From contig JAQBVR010000007.1 of NCBI GenBank assembly GCA_027623015.1, positions 1 to 47,829 of the forward strand: 47,829 nt of DNA, written 5' to 3'. This document shows positions 17,532 to 25,770 of the stretch, one piece after another. Source of the stretch: a bacterium. Lineage in GTDB: Bacteria > Patescibacteriota > Gracilibacteria > Peribacterales > Peribacteraceae. The first letter of the stretch is position 1. Each line of letters begins with the position of its first letter. Both the position numbers and the translations under genes were made by a program. A model generated the notes under the pieces. That model saw nothing but the letters and a program-made list of their open reading frames with translations, searched no databases and had not been told where the DNA came from.

Positions 17532-18413
17532 ATGTATTCATACAATCGTGTTCAAATCATCGGTTATCAGACTCAACCAGTCGAAGTTCGTCAGACCCCA
17601 ACAGGGACAAGCGTGACGGATTTAAATTTAGTTGTTCCCTATGTTTTCCGAAGTGAAAACGGCGAGATGCTTCAGGGTAAAGGTTTTCATACCGTTACTA
17701 TCTGGGGGGCTATGGCAGACGTAGCAGGTCAGTACCTAAAAGCTGGTGCTCAAGTATTTATCTCCGGTCGTATGCAGACCGATAGCTGGGATGACCAAAC
17801 CAGTGGCGAGAAGCGCAGCAAGACCAAGGTCGTTGCGATGGATATGATCCTTCTTGATCCAAAAGATGGTCAGCATCCAGCGCCAGAAGGTGCAAAGGAG
17901 ATCGGTGGCTCTGTGAACCGTGTAGACATCATTGGGAACTGCACGCGTGATCCTGAGATGCGTACGACAACCAGTGGACAACAGGTGCTCACTATTGGTG
18001 TAGCGACCAATGATCGCTGGAAAGATAAAGCATCTGGAGAAGACAAGGAGCGTTCAGAGTTTCACAACGTTGTGATCTGGGGCGACCTTGCTACAGAAGT
18101 AAATCTTCACATCAAAAAAGGACATCGTCTCTTTGTCTCTGGACGTGTGCAAACACGAAGCTGGGAAGCGAAAGATGGTTCCAAGAGATACACTACAGAA
18201 GTCATAGCAGAGACAGTTCGTCTCCTTGGAGTCAAAAATGCAGCTGCTTCTGAGTCGGTATCTGCTTCTGCATCTCCTGTACAAAGAGAAGCTTCGCAAG
18301 AGTCAGTTGCACCTACAACAGAGGGTGTCGCTCCTGCTCCAACAGAAGAACCTGTAGCTGTGCCAAGTGTTGAGTACGCATCGGAGATCAAGGTTGAAGA
18401 TCTGCCTTTCTAA
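17532..18413 (+). CDS. ssb: Single-stranded DNA-binding protein with two OB folds
   Basis: A 293-residue SSB in which the OB domain is duplicated: residues 1-108 (VQIIGYQTQPVEVRQ ... VFISGRMQTDSW) and 127-225 (VDIIGNCTRDPEMR ... LFVSGRVQTRSW). A disordered Ser/Ala/Pro/Glu linker (about 235-280) leads to the acidic tip VEDLPF, the usual docking site for replication and repair partners. Ordinary bacterial SSB has one OB fold per chain and forms tetramers. The two-fold arrangement resembles Deinococcus/Thermus SSB, which works as a dimer. A strong hairpin at 18437-18475 ends the transcript. Confidence 0.95.
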   Translation: MYSYNRVQIIGYQTQPVEVRQTPTGTSVTDLNLVVPYVFRSENGEMLQGKGFHTVTIWGAMADVAGQYLKAGAQVFISGRMQTDSWDDQTSGEKRSKTKVVAMDMILLDPKDGQHPAPEGAKEIGGSVNRVDIIGNCTRDPEMRTTTSGQQVLTIGVATNDRWKDKASGEDKERSEFHNVVIWGDLATEVNLHIKKGHRLFVSGRVQTRSWEAKDGSKRYTTEVIAETVRLLGVKNAAASESVSASASPVQREASQESVAPTTEGVAPAPTEEPVAVPSVEYASEIKVEDLPF

Positions 18414-18436
18414 GAGAAATAAGTGCAATAAAAGAA

Positions 18437-18475
18437 GTAAGGGGAATAAGAGAATATCTTATCCCCTTATTTTAT
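18437..18475 (+). terminator. Terminator of ssb
   Basis: AAGGGGAATAAGA and TCTTATCCCCTT form a near-perfect stem around a short AT loop. It is followed by ATTTTATT. Confidence 0.75.
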
Positions 18476-18492
18476 TGTGTGAGCCGCACACT

Positions 18493-18585
18493 GTCTGAAC
18501 CACAGATGTCTCAGATGACGCATATAGAACAGATGAGCTAGAAATCTGCGTCATCATAACTATCTGCGTAATCTGTGGTTCAGAC
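18493..18585. repeat. Long inverted repeat, GTCTGAACCACAGAT family
   Basis: GTCTGAACCACAGAT (18493-18507) and ATCTGTGGTTCAGAC (18571-18585) pair perfectly. Inner segments with ATGACGCA and TGCGTCAT extend the foldback. It lies between the convergent ssb and murB genes and looks like a dispersed palindromic element. Confidence 0.7.
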
Positions 18586-18600
18586 AGGGGTGAGTTCGTC

Positions 18601-19470
18601 CTAAAACACCAAAGACCCATCTTCCTCGATAAATCGCATCTCAACGTTCAGAGGTTTGCCAGTGCCTTCGCGAGCCTCTTGCACTAGTGCTTTACACTCT
18701 TCAAAGGTTCCATCTCCTGTGTTTATTAGGAAGTTGGCATGCTTCTCGCTTATTTGAGCTCCGCCTATCTGCTTTCCACGGAGTCCGGCAGCGTCTATGT
18801 GTTTCCAAGCAGGTGCGCCTTCGTATGCCTTGAAGCAGGAGCCTGATGTTTTTACGTGAGGCTGTGTTTCTATACGTACTTTCAGTAGCCGTTGAACTTC
18901 ATCTTTGATTTCTTGTGGCTTGCCAGATGGAAGATGTAGTACGACTTCCCAGACGATGGGCGATGTAGGGAACCACTCTTTAAATATACTCTCTCTGTAG
19001 TCGAAGCTGCAGGCTTCTTTGGGCAGCATCTTCCATTCTCCTACGTGGTAGCACAGTACTTGGTCTATGTATTGGTCTATCCATATACCTTCTGGTCCTT
19101 GCCCTGCGCTGCCGACTATTGCACCTCCTAGCGTCCCTGGTATTCCTGTAAGAGGAGAAAGATCTAGCCCTTCGTCTGCAAGTTCATTGATGAGCATGGC
19201 GAGGTTCTTTCCAGCATGTACGGTGACCGTGTTTCCATCGATCTTCATCTCTGTATTTTTTAGTCGTACGATAAGTGCTTCGATAGTTTTATCTGCGAAG
19301 ATCGTATTACTTCCTCCCCCAAGAACAATAAGCGGCACACGATGCTCAATTGCAAACTCTTGTGCGTGCTCTACGTCATCTTTTGTAACGATTTCTGCGT
19401 AATAGTGAGCATTGCCGCCGATGCGCATGGTAGTTTTTGGCGCGAGAGGGATGTTTTGTTGAATATTCAC
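18601..19470 (-). CDS. murB: UDP-N-acetylenolpyruvoylglucosamine reductase
   Basis: A 289-residue FAD-dependent enzyme that completes UDP-MurNAc synthesis. The FAD-binding part contains KTTMRIGGNA, LGGGSNTIF and GIPGTLGGAIVG. The substrate domain has SGSCFKAYEG, which includes the Ser/Cys proton-donor position, and ISEKHANFLIN. It is a compact form of MurB. With murG and ftsW in this window it shows a peptidoglycan wall. The GTG start is supported by TAACCT 6 nt upstream. A GTTACTT heptad array covers the region further upstream. Confidence 0.95.
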   Translation of the reverse strand: MNIQQNIPLAPKTTMRIGGNAHYYAEIVTKDDVEHAQEFAIEHRVPLIVLGGGSNTIFADKTIEALIVRLKNTEMKIDGNTVTVHAGKNLAMLINELADEGLDLSPLTGIPGTLGGAIVGSAGQGPEGIWIDQYIDQVLCYHVGEWKMLPKEACSFDYRESIFKEWFPTSPIVWEVVLHLPSGKPQEIKDEVQRLLKVRIETQPHVKTSGSCFKAYEGAPAWKHIDAAGLRGKQIGGAQISEKHANFLINTGDGTFEECKALVQEAREGTGKPLNVEMRFIEEDGSLVF

Positions 19471-19476
19471 GTAGCT

Positions 19477-19482
19477 AGGTTA
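19477..19482 (-). promoter_or_regulatory. -10 box of murB
   Basis: TAACCT with 6 nt (AGCTAC) to the GTG at 19470. Its upstream end runs into the heptad array. Confidence 0.55.
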
Positions 19483-19506
19483 CTTGTTACTTGTTACTTG
19501 TTACTA
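19479..19506. repeat. Heptad array, GTTACTT x4
   Basis: Three exact GTTACTT copies plus GTTACTA, at the murB promoter. A close relative (GTTACTC) lies at 31359-31386. Confidence 0.9.
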
Positions 19507-19519
19507 GTGAATCTTGTGC

Positions 19520-19984
19520 TTATTTTGAAAGCAGCGATGCGACACTTTCTAGTGCATCAGTGATCTTAGTCGACTTCTTTTTACGGTTGACCTTGATCGC
19601 TGCTGAAACGAGAACGACGAGTCCCAGAAGCGTCCCAGCGATGATCAAGTATTCACGTTGTGCGAGTTCTATAGAGAAGCTGGCGAGTATCATCTCGCCA
19701 ACAGCAAAGATAAATATTCCCGCGAGTATCCCGATAGCCAGTGTCACGAGTACGAGCTGGCTCTGGTTTTCTTGGTTATCTTGAGGAGCGCTTGCAAGGT
19801 TAGTAAGAAGAGTAGAGCTGACGATGATCGGCTCTTCACCAGAGTCTTTAAAGAGGGAGACTACTTTACGCTGCAGAATAAGTTGTACGAACTTCTGAAA
19901 AGGCACAGTTGTCTTTCCCTGTATGACGGCTTTACCGCCTTCAAGGGTTACATCGACTTCCAATTCTCTATCTCTTTTAACCAT
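19520..19984 (-). CDS. Small membrane protein with two transmembrane helices
   Basis: A 154-residue protein of unknown function. The N-terminal 75 residues are soluble and strand-rich. Two hydrophobic helices follow (about 79-101 and 108-132), then a basic stretch VNRKKKSTK and a short helical tail. ATG 19984 is chosen because TACAAT ends exactly 6 nt upstream; a longer frame from 20020 would lack such a signal. It lies between murB and gltX, both on the same strand, with separate promoters. Confidence 0.7.
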   Translation of the reverse strand: MVKRDRELEVDVTLEGGKAVIQGKTTVPFQKFVQLILQRKVVSLFKDSGEEPIIVSSTLLTNLASAPQDNQENQSQLVLVTLAIGILAGIFIFAVGEMILASFSIELAQREYLIIAGTLLGLVVLVSAAIKVNRKKKSTKITDALESVASLLSK

Positions 19985-19990
19985 GGCCCT

Positions 19991-19996
19991 ATTGTA
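19991..19996 (-). promoter_or_regulatory. -10 box deciding the start of the 154-aa membrane protein
   Basis: TACAAT with 6 nt (AGGGCC) to ATG 19984. It places transcription start inside the longer open frame and so excludes the upstream start codon. Confidence 0.65.
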
Positions 19997-20085
19997 GAGT
20001 AGAAATGTCTTTTGGAACAACTACAACTCGGCTTGAAGGGTGCAAAGGGGACAAAGAGGAATACTTTTGTTCCCAACTTCTCGTT

Positions 20086-21570
20086 CTATACATTTACTTT
20101 CGCAAGCCTTTTCATTGTAGTTTCCTTTCCAAGAGCTACAGCAACTTCAAAAGCACCAGGGCTGTAGGGAAGCCCTGTCAGTATTGCGCGAAGTGGCCAG
20201 AGCACTTGCCCGTTTTTGTAGTTTTTTTCAGCAGCTACTGCGAAGAGAATTTCTTTGAGATGGTCTTGGTTCCAGTCTTTCTCCTCTATAGACCCTAGTG
20301 TTTCTATAAGTAGTGGCACTATCTCTTTTACAAGCTCCTCAGTCACTTTCTGCTTTTTGCTGCAGATGAGCTCCATGTTGATTTTTGGCTCAGAGTAGTA
20401 GTAGCTAAGCATCTCAGGTGCTTCGCGGAAGAACGTAATGCGCTCATGGATCAGTACTGCCTTTTCTATGAAGTCATTGTCCTCTGCTGCAGCGGGGTAT
20501 TCTTTGGCGACGATGGGCTGAATGCGATTGGCGAATTCTTCAACAGACAACATGCGTATCCATTGTCCTTGGAGCCAGTCGAGTTTCTCTCTATCAAACA
20601 CAGCGCCTGCTTTCTGTACACGGTCGAGAGAAAATGCTTTTACGAGTTCATCAAATGTAAAGAACTCCTCTGTGCTTCCGGGGTTCCACCCGAGCAGTGC
20701 AATGAAGTTGATGATGACTTCGGGGAGGTAGCCTTGGTCGATGTAGTCTTGGACAGATACATCGTTCTGCCTTTTACTGAGCTTGCTTTTGTCTGCATTG
20801 AGAAGCAGTGGCACATGCGCGTACAGAGGTTCTTTCCAGCCAAATGCTTGCCATAGCAGCAGATGTTTTGGTGTTGATGGTAACCATTCCTCTCCACGAA
20901 GTACTGTATCGATCTCCATCAAGTGATCATCCACAACGTTTGCAAGATGGTATGTTGGGAAGCCATCACTCTTGAGCAAGATCGCATCGTCGACTGTGTG
21001 TGATGCGAATTCGACTTTGCCACGGATGGCATCGTTACAAGTGATAGTCGTATTTTCTGGAATCTTGAGACGGATGACATGAGGCTCACCTGCATCGATC
21101 TTCTTCTTCGTTTCTTCTTCGCCAAGTGTGAGTGCATTGTTCATGCGCATACGATTTGAAAGGTCATACTTGGGCGCAGGGTTTCCTGCTGCCTTTTCCT
21201 CTTCACGCATACGGTCGATCTCCTCTGGTGTGTCGAACGCATAGTACGCGTGGCCAGAGTCTATGAGTGTCTGTGCATGCTCTCTGTAGATGTCGAATCT
21301 CTCAGACTGGATGTACGGTCCCTTATCTCCTTTCTGTATTACGGTACCGTCTTCAAGCACTACACCCTCGTCTGGGTCGATACCTGCCCAGTGGAGTGCT
21401 TCGATGATGTTCTCGAGTGCACCTTCTATCGTTCGTTCTTGGTCTGTATCTTCGATACGGAGAATAAACGTACCTTTTGCCTGCTTTGCTAGAAGATATG
21501 CATATAGAGCTGTACGAAGACCACCGATATGAAGAAGGCCAGTGGGGGATGGAGCAAATCGTGTTCGCAT
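20086..21570 (-). CDS. gltX: Glutamyl-tRNA synthetase
   Basis: A 494-residue class I synthetase. The HIGH motif is at 14-17 (LLHIGGLRTALYAY), followed by LRIEDTDQER. The KMSKS equivalent is KLSKR at 263-267. GYLPEVIINFIALLGWNPG and the anticodon-binding C-terminus are present. The length is normal for a bacterial GluRS. TACTAT ends 7 nt before the ATG. Confidence 0.97.
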   Translation of the reverse strand: MRTRFAPSPTGLLHIGGLRTALYAYLLAKQAKGTFILRIEDTDQERTIEGALENIIEALHWAGIDPDEGVVLEDGTVIQKGDKGPYIQSERFDIYREHAQTLIDSGHAYYAFDTPEEIDRMREEEKAAGNPAPKYDLSNRMRMNNALTLGEEETKKKIDAGEPHVIRLKIPENTTITCNDAIRGKVEFASHTVDDAILLKSDGFPTYHLANVVDDHLMEIDTVLRGEEWLPSTPKHLLLWQAFGWKEPLYAHVPLLLNADKSKLSKRQNDVSVQDYIDQGYLPEVIINFIALLGWNPGSTEEFFTFDELVKAFSLDRVQKAGAVFDREKLDWLQGQWIRMLSVEEFANRIQPIVAKEYPAAAEDNDFIEKAVLIHERITFFREAPEMLSYYYSEPKINMELICSKKQKVTEELVKEIVPLLIETLGSIEEKDWNQDHLKEILFAVAAEKNYKNGQVLWPLRAILTGLPYSPGAFEVAVALGKETTMKRLAKVNV

Positions 21571-21577
21571 TGGTCAG

Positions 21578-21583
21578 ATAGTA
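21578..21583 (-). promoter_or_regulatory. -10 box of gltX
   Basis: TACTAT with 7 nt (CTGACCA) to the ATG at 21570; TG precedes it. Confidence 0.6.
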
Positions 21584-21675
21584 CACTACGAGGACAGCGT
21601 CGTCTGTAGTCTGCGGACGTTTTTGAGGTAAATTCTACTTTACATAGAAGATTTGATGAGTAGAATGTTGCGGCT

Positions 21676-22758
21676 ATGCAGATCTATACAGGACAAGAAT
21701 TGGAGCGGTTTCAGTCAGGACTCGATATGGTTCCAGATAGTGAGGTGATAACTGCGCCTGAGCATTTTCGTGATGATCGATTGGGTATTCGACGTGGTAT
21801 TGAATACACACTTGGCTTTCCAGCTACTGTAGGTGAAAATAGCCGTACGACATTTTGGAATGAGCCAATGGATCTAAGCATATCTCCAACAGCAGGAGAT
21901 GCTGTTCCTCGTACTATTCATAACGGGCGATCGTATACAAGAATATTATCGAATACAGACGTAGGAATGCACAATATTCGAATGGGACACTTGGGGATCC
22001 TTGAGCACCCCAGTGCAGTTGCTACAGCCCTTGGTATACGTTTTGATATACGAGCAGAGACGCAGAAGCCATCGCTAGGTCTGCACCGTGCTATGCAAGC
22101 CGTGGGAGTTGCAGAGGATGTGGCGTCTCTTCCTACGTTTCCAAATATGGCTGAGCCGTACCTCGATGCGATGGAAGGGAATCTATATCCTATTGGCGAT
22201 ACAAATTTCATCACAGTGAATGAGCCTGTAGGTTTCGAGATGGACGAATCATATATCGTTATGGAGCCAGATGATGGTGACGGAAGGCTACTTATTGATC
22301 ATCAGATTTCCTACCCACAGAATCCTGCAATAGGTACACAGCGCATAGTGGCAGACATCACTCCAGAGTTTTTTGCATTCATCGCTAGTGCGAGAACACC
22401 GGCATTTGGTATGCGTTCAAAGCTTGCACAGCTTGTAGGAAAGTTTGGTCCAGAAGCCACATTCCCTTATACGGCACTGGGCATGAGTAACATCGTTGCT
22501 GTTGGGACAGATGGTATCGTAAATCCCAATACAAAGTTCGATACTGGTGACCACAATCTTGAAGTGCTTTGCCACGAGCTTATCGACAAACTTGGTTGGC
22601 TTGAAGCAATTGAGAATCAGTATGGTGGGAGGTTTGCAGGACGCATAACAACATTTTGCACAAACCATGCGCGAGATATAGAAGTCGCTCGTGCTATTTG
22701 TGAGCAAGATTTAATAATCCCGATGTCTATTGGTGTACAGCAGAGGAGAGTTGCGTAG
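21676..22758 (+). CDS. LpxC-like metal-dependent deacetylase
   Basis: A 360-residue protein whose C-terminal two thirds follow the LpxC pattern (UDP-3-O-acyl-GlcNAc deacetylase). Visible correspondences are LEHPSAVATALG at 109-120 for the EH(L)LAAL helix, DITPEFFAFIASARTPAF at 227-244 for the TPEF..ARTF segment, CHELIDKLG at 299-307 for the RHKxLDxxGD zinc site, and FCTNHARD at 327-334 for the catalytic-His GHxxN. The ligand pair His300 and Asp304, His111 and the general-base Glu110 all seem present. No other lipid A gene lies in the window, so its substrate may be another GlcNAc-containing glycan. TAGAAT lies 9 nt before the ATG. The family assignment is from motifs read by eye. Confidence 0.65.
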   Translation: MQIYTGQELERFQSGLDMVPDSEVITAPEHFRDDRLGIRRGIEYTLGFPATVGENSRTTFWNEPMDLSISPTAGDAVPRTIHNGRSYTRILSNTDVGMHNIRMGHLGILEHPSAVATALGIRFDIRAETQKPSLGLHRAMQAVGVAEDVASLPTFPNMAEPYLDAMEGNLYPIGDTNFITVNEPVGFEMDESYIVMEPDDGDGRLLIDHQISYPQNPAIGTQRIVADITPEFFAFIASARTPAFGMRSKLAQLVGKFGPEATFPYTALGMSNIVAVGTDGIVNPNTKFDTGDHNLEVLCHELIDKLGWLEAIENQYGGRFAGRITTFCTNHARDIEVARAICEQDLIIPMSIGVQQRRVA

Positions 22759-23287
22759 CTATGCTGTTCATAGTTCCTTGTTGTTAATTGCTTGTTATTT
22801 TTTATAACAACATAAAATGATTCAACCAAGAACTAACAGCTAGCAACAACACAAGCGTCCAATGAAATTTCCACATTCCCATCATCTCACGAACCATTGG
22901 AGCATTGCTTTCACAACCTTTGACTCTTTTCACGGCGGAAAAGTGTCCAAAACGCCTTCATTTCCAAGCTCGCGGCAAAGCATGCAAGGTGATTGTTTAG
23001 AGGGTTGTTATCGAACCAAGATTTTCTCCATATACTTTTTGCATTAATAGACCGTTCGAAAACTTGGCATCGATAACCAATAATCCTTTTTAAGGGAACG
23101 CCTGCTTTCCGCTCAAGCACAGCCTGTCGGCCATAGCCCAGCCTGCCAGCCATAGCCCAGAGGCGACGGCTGGAGGCGACGGCTGGAGGCGACGGCTGAT
23201 GGAAATGACCACCCCTACCAGTGTGATAGGTGCAGTATTGAGTGTATGATGTTATTTTCTTTGGACGGTAGTGTAGCAACAAGGTAT
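22759..23287. other. Long intergenic stretch with hairpin and repeats
   Basis: No convincing gene. TTGTTAT and ATAACAA at 22792-22810 form a terminator-like hairpin after the LpxC-like gene, flanked by loosely 7-bp-spaced AAC/GTT words. A minus-strand open frame (22911-23282) is low in coding character and passes through tandem repeats, so it is not called. The block at 23127-23200 is listed separately. Confidence 0.5.
23127..23200. repeat. CCATAGC element with 13-bp tandem repeats
   Basis: GTCGGCCATAGCCCAGC and CAGCCATAGCCCAG are followed by nearly three copies of a 13-bp unit AGGCGACGGCTGG, ending CGGCTGAT. It shares its ends with the element at 35983-36020. Confidence 0.75.
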
Positions 23288-24031
23288 TTATTGCACTTCA
23301 ACAGAGAACGTCACATCGTCGAATGGCTTGTCGCTGCCATCACGAGAGACGATCTGGATTGCGTCGATGACGTCCATGCCATCGGTGATCTTGCCAAATA
23401 CGGTGTGCTTTCCTTCGAGCCATGGCGTGCCTCCTTCACGAGTGATGAGGAAGAACTGACTTCCGTTTGTGTTTGGTCCGCGGTTGGCCATCGCTATTAC
23501 TCCACGCTCCATAGAAAGAGACTTGAGGTCGTCGTTGTAGACGTATCCCATCATCTCGTTGTACTCCATAACAGTGAGGTCCTTCATTTCATCTGGTAGA
23601 GGCTGACTGCCAACTTCTTCTGAAAGCTTTTTCTTGTGGAGCTTGTACGTCTTTGCGTTGATCTCATCTTCAAATGTATCTCCGTAGATACTCACACCAC
23701 CTGTACCGTTACCATCTGGGTCACCACCTTGGATCATGAAGTCAGGAATAACACGGTGGAAGATTAGGTCGTCGTAGTATCCGTTCTGTGCATGTACCAC
23801 AAAGTTTGAAACAGTCTTTGGTGCTGCGTCTGCGTCGAGTTCGAGAGTGATGTCTCCTTTTGAGGTTTTCATCACTACAGTGTGCTTGCCGCTGAGTGTC
23901 TTGTGGTCAGATGCCATATCGGTTGCTGGTTGATCTGCCCCTTCAGGGATGGAGTCATCTGCCCCGCATCCAGCCAACATGACTAGTGCGAAGAGGGGGA
24001 TCAGTAGTAATGATAGTTTCTGCATTTGCAT
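23288..24031 (-). CDS. Cyclophilin-type peptidyl-prolyl isomerase lipoprotein
   Basis: A 247-residue protein with a lipoprotein signal (LFALVMLAGC, lipid-bearing Cys22). A short linker leads into a cyclophilin domain (about 52-247). Diagnostic segments are FHRVIPDFMIQGGDP, GVIAMANRGPNTNGSQFFLI and WLEGKHTVFGKI. It would assist proline isomerisation in exported proteins on the outer face of the membrane, which could include the secreted proteins of the 8489-17338 operon (inference). A second in-frame ATG two codons later would also work; no close -10 box distinguishes them. Confidence 0.93.
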   Translation of the reverse strand: MQMQKLSLLLIPLFALVMLAGCGADDSIPEGADQPATDMASDHKTLSGKHTVVMKTSKGDITLELDADAAPKTVSNFVVHAQNGYYDDLIFHRVIPDFMIQGGDPDGNGTGGVSIYGDTFEDEINAKTYKLHKKKLSEEVGSQPLPDEMKDLTVMEYNEMMGYVYNDDLKSLSMERGVIAMANRGPNTNGSQFFLITREGGTPWLEGKHTVFGKITDGMDVIDAIQIVSRDGSDKPFDDVTFSVEVQ

Positions 24032-24076
24032 AAAGCTGAGGCAGATTAAGCACTCTTGGGCGTGCTTGCAAGGGTC

Positions 24077-25123
24077 TTAACTGAGTATTTTTGCTATTTG
24101 TCTAGCACTGTCACTTCTACTCAGTGATGAGATAGCACGAGACATCGTTATTCGGCGATCTGGATTTTCAGTGATACTCTTGACGGTATCGACAATAGTA
24201 TTGCATAAAGTATCTTCGTCTAGCTCGATACACCCGCCACTTTCTGCTGCAGCTTCTGCGTTTTTCTTCTGATGGTCGTGTCCGACTCCACGCAGTGGTA
24301 CAACGATAGTTGGAATGGAGTTTGCTGCGAGTTCTGCGAGTGCACTAGCACCTGCTCTGCTGAGAGCGAGGTCGGCGGCGGCGTAGAAGTGTTGGAGTTC
24401 GGCGTGGGCGAAGGGAATTGTGAAATAGTTACGGGTTGCGGGTTGCGGGTTCCGAGTTATTCCTCTCTTGCCTTTGCCTGTGATGTGGATGATGTTACAG
24501 ACTTCAAGAAGTGCATCGGCATTCTCATTGATTGCTTTGTTGAGAGTAAGAGACCCTTGGCTTCCGCCGATGACGAGCAGAATAGGTTTGCCGTCGCGTA
24601 ATCCTGTTATGCTTAGGCCTTTTTCTTTGGAACCTTGGGTGATGGATTTTCGTATAGGATTTCCAGTGACAACAATGTGCCCTTGGTCCTTCAGCCCTTG
24701 GTCCTTGGTCCTAAATCCATGGCAGATAGTTTTCGCCCAACGAGAGACGAGGCGATTGGCATAGCCGCTAACTGCGTCTGACTCGTGGAGAACGATGGAG
24801 ATACTTTTCTTATGCGCGACGTAGCAGAGAGGAACACTTACGTATCCTCCTTTAGAGAAGATGATGTCTGGCTTTACTCGATTGAGAATTTCTTTGGACT
24901 GCTTACATGCTTTCCAGAACTTCCATGGAAATGAGAGGCTGATGCGTGGAGCGTGGAGCGTGGAGCACTCGTACCCTTCCTCTAGGATGTACTTTGCTTC
25001 GGAAGGCTTAGGACCGCAGACAAAATGTACTGCAGCATCTTGTAGTTCTTCACACACAGCAATAGAAGGAGCTATGTGCCCTATAGAGCCCCCGCCGACG
25101 AAGAGAATGGTTCTTTGTACCAT
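24077..25123 (-). CDS. murG: UDP-GlcNAc:lipid I N-acetylglucosaminyltransferase
   Basis: A 348-residue GT28 enzyme that forms lipid II at the inner membrane face. The N-terminal loop is GGGSIGHIAPSIA. The C-terminal domain has VIGGSQGSLTLNKAI and RAGASALAELAANSIPTIVVPL followed by DHQKKNA, the UDP-GlcNAc site. Three heptad blocks interrupt the protein at residues about 54-60, 136-147 and 223-232 (TRNPQPATRN), in segments that look like loops. TAGAAT ends 7 nt before the ATG. The order murG, kinase, ftsW on one strand recalls a reduced dcw cluster. Confidence 0.95.
   Translation of the reverse strand: MVQRTILFVGGGSIGHIAPSIAVCEELQDAAVHFVCGPKPSEAKYILEEGYECSTLHAPRISLSFPWKFWKACKQSKEILNRVKPDIIFSKGGYVSVPLCYVAHKKSISIVLHESDAVSGYANRLVSRWAKTICHGFRTKDQGLKDQGHIVVTGNPIRKSITQGSKEKGLSITGLRDGKPILLVIGGSQGSLTLNKAINENADALLEVCNIIHITGKGKRGITRNPQPATRNYFTIPFAHAELQHFYAAADLALSRAGASALAELAANSIPTIVVPLRGVGHDHQKKNAEAAAESGGCIELDEDTLCNTIVDTVKSITENPDRRITMSRAISSLSRSDSARQIAKILS
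24428..24455. repeat. GTTGCGG heptads inside murG
   Basis: GTTACGG, two exact GTTGCGG copies and GTTCCGA, in frame in the C-terminal half of MurG. The unit is shared with the tsaC and dnaE blocks. Confidence 0.85.
24682..24717. repeat. CTTGGTC heptads inside murG
   Basis: CTTGGTC at 24682, 24697 and 24704, with degenerate units CTTCAGC and CTAAATC between and after them; one extra base breaks the phase. It encodes FRTKDQGLKDQG. Confidence 0.75.
24944..24964. repeat. Heptad array GCGTGGA x3 inside murG
   Basis: Three exact copies of GCGTGGA, 21 bp in total, adding exactly seven in-frame codons (within CSTLHAPRI). Confidence 0.85.
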
Positions 25124-25130
25124 ATATATG

Positions 25131-25136
25131 ATTCTA
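25131..25136 (-). promoter_or_regulatory. -10 box of murG
   Basis: TAGAAT with 7 nt to the ATG at 25123. Confidence 0.6.
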
Positions 25137-25179
25137 GTGAGCGTATTGCACTAGTGTAAGTGAATACTACAGAAATATT

Positions 25180-25716
25180 TTATTGTATTTGCTTTTTCAG
25201 CTTTTCGATAGCAACGGGAACTTGTTGTGAGAAGTGTATGTTTTCATCAATGATGATGGATGCCATCTCTTCGTAGAGAGGATTTCTCTTTTCCAAAAGT
25301 TCTGTGGCTCGTTTTTTTACGTTTATATTGTGAAATTCTGGCCGTGGTCGCTTTGCTTCTTTTAAGTGTCGTGTAACTCTTTTTATTCCTGCTTTCATCC
25401 AAATTACGGTTGTGTGATTGAGAGCCTCTCGTACAAGTGTCGCTTCTATAGCGCCTCCACCAAGGATGATGACATGACCAGGTTTGAGTAACTCTACGAT
25501 GAGATCTTGCTCAATATTTCGAAAGACTTCCCATCCTTTCCTTTCTATAAATTCTGATTCATTCCCATATATTTTTCGAAAAGTGCTATCGGAATCTACG
25601 GCTTTCATATGGAGCCTCGAAGCTAACTTCTTTCCAAACTTTGTTTTACCAACTCCGTTCATGCCTACTATGGCGATGCACTTGGAGTTTTCATGAGTGG
25701 AAATAGTAGTATGCAC
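25180..25716 (-). CDS. Shikimate kinase-like P-loop kinase
   Basis: A 178-residue small-molecule kinase. The P-loop is GMNGVGKT at 18-25. Then come DSD (41-43), ERKGWEVFRNIE (58-69) with the shikimate-site Arg66, ILGGGAI at 84-90, a lid region with RPRPEF, and RNPLYEEMA near the end. These match AroK order and spacing. No other aromatic-pathway gene is present, so the substrate may differ, as in related kinases. The GTG start is chosen because TAGCAT lies 6 nt upstream. It sits between ftsW and murG on the same strand. Confidence 0.75.
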   Translation of the reverse strand: MHTTISTHENSKCIAIVGMNGVGKTKFGKKLASRLHMKAVDSDSTFRKIYGNESEFIERKGWEVFRNIEQDLIVELLKPGHVIILGGGAIEATLVREALNHTTVIWMKAGIKRVTRHLKEAKRPRPEFHNINVKKRATELLEKRNPLYEEMASIIIDENIHFSQQVPVAIEKLKKQIQ

Positions 25717-25722
25717 TTGCTC

Positions 25723-25728
25723 ATGCTA
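25723..25728 (-). promoter_or_regulatory. -10 box deciding the GTG start of the kinase gene
   Basis: TAGCAT with 6 nt (GAGCAA) to GTG 25716. Confidence 0.55.
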
Positions 25729-25770
25729 CCGTTGTAGGAGCATTGGTCAATGGTTCTTTGTTGGAATACT

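Noticed and set aside
22911-23282. Minus-strand open frame of 123 codons
   Set aside because: It runs through 13-bp tandem repeats, has no promoter or ribosome signal, and the protein shows no domain or plausible composition.
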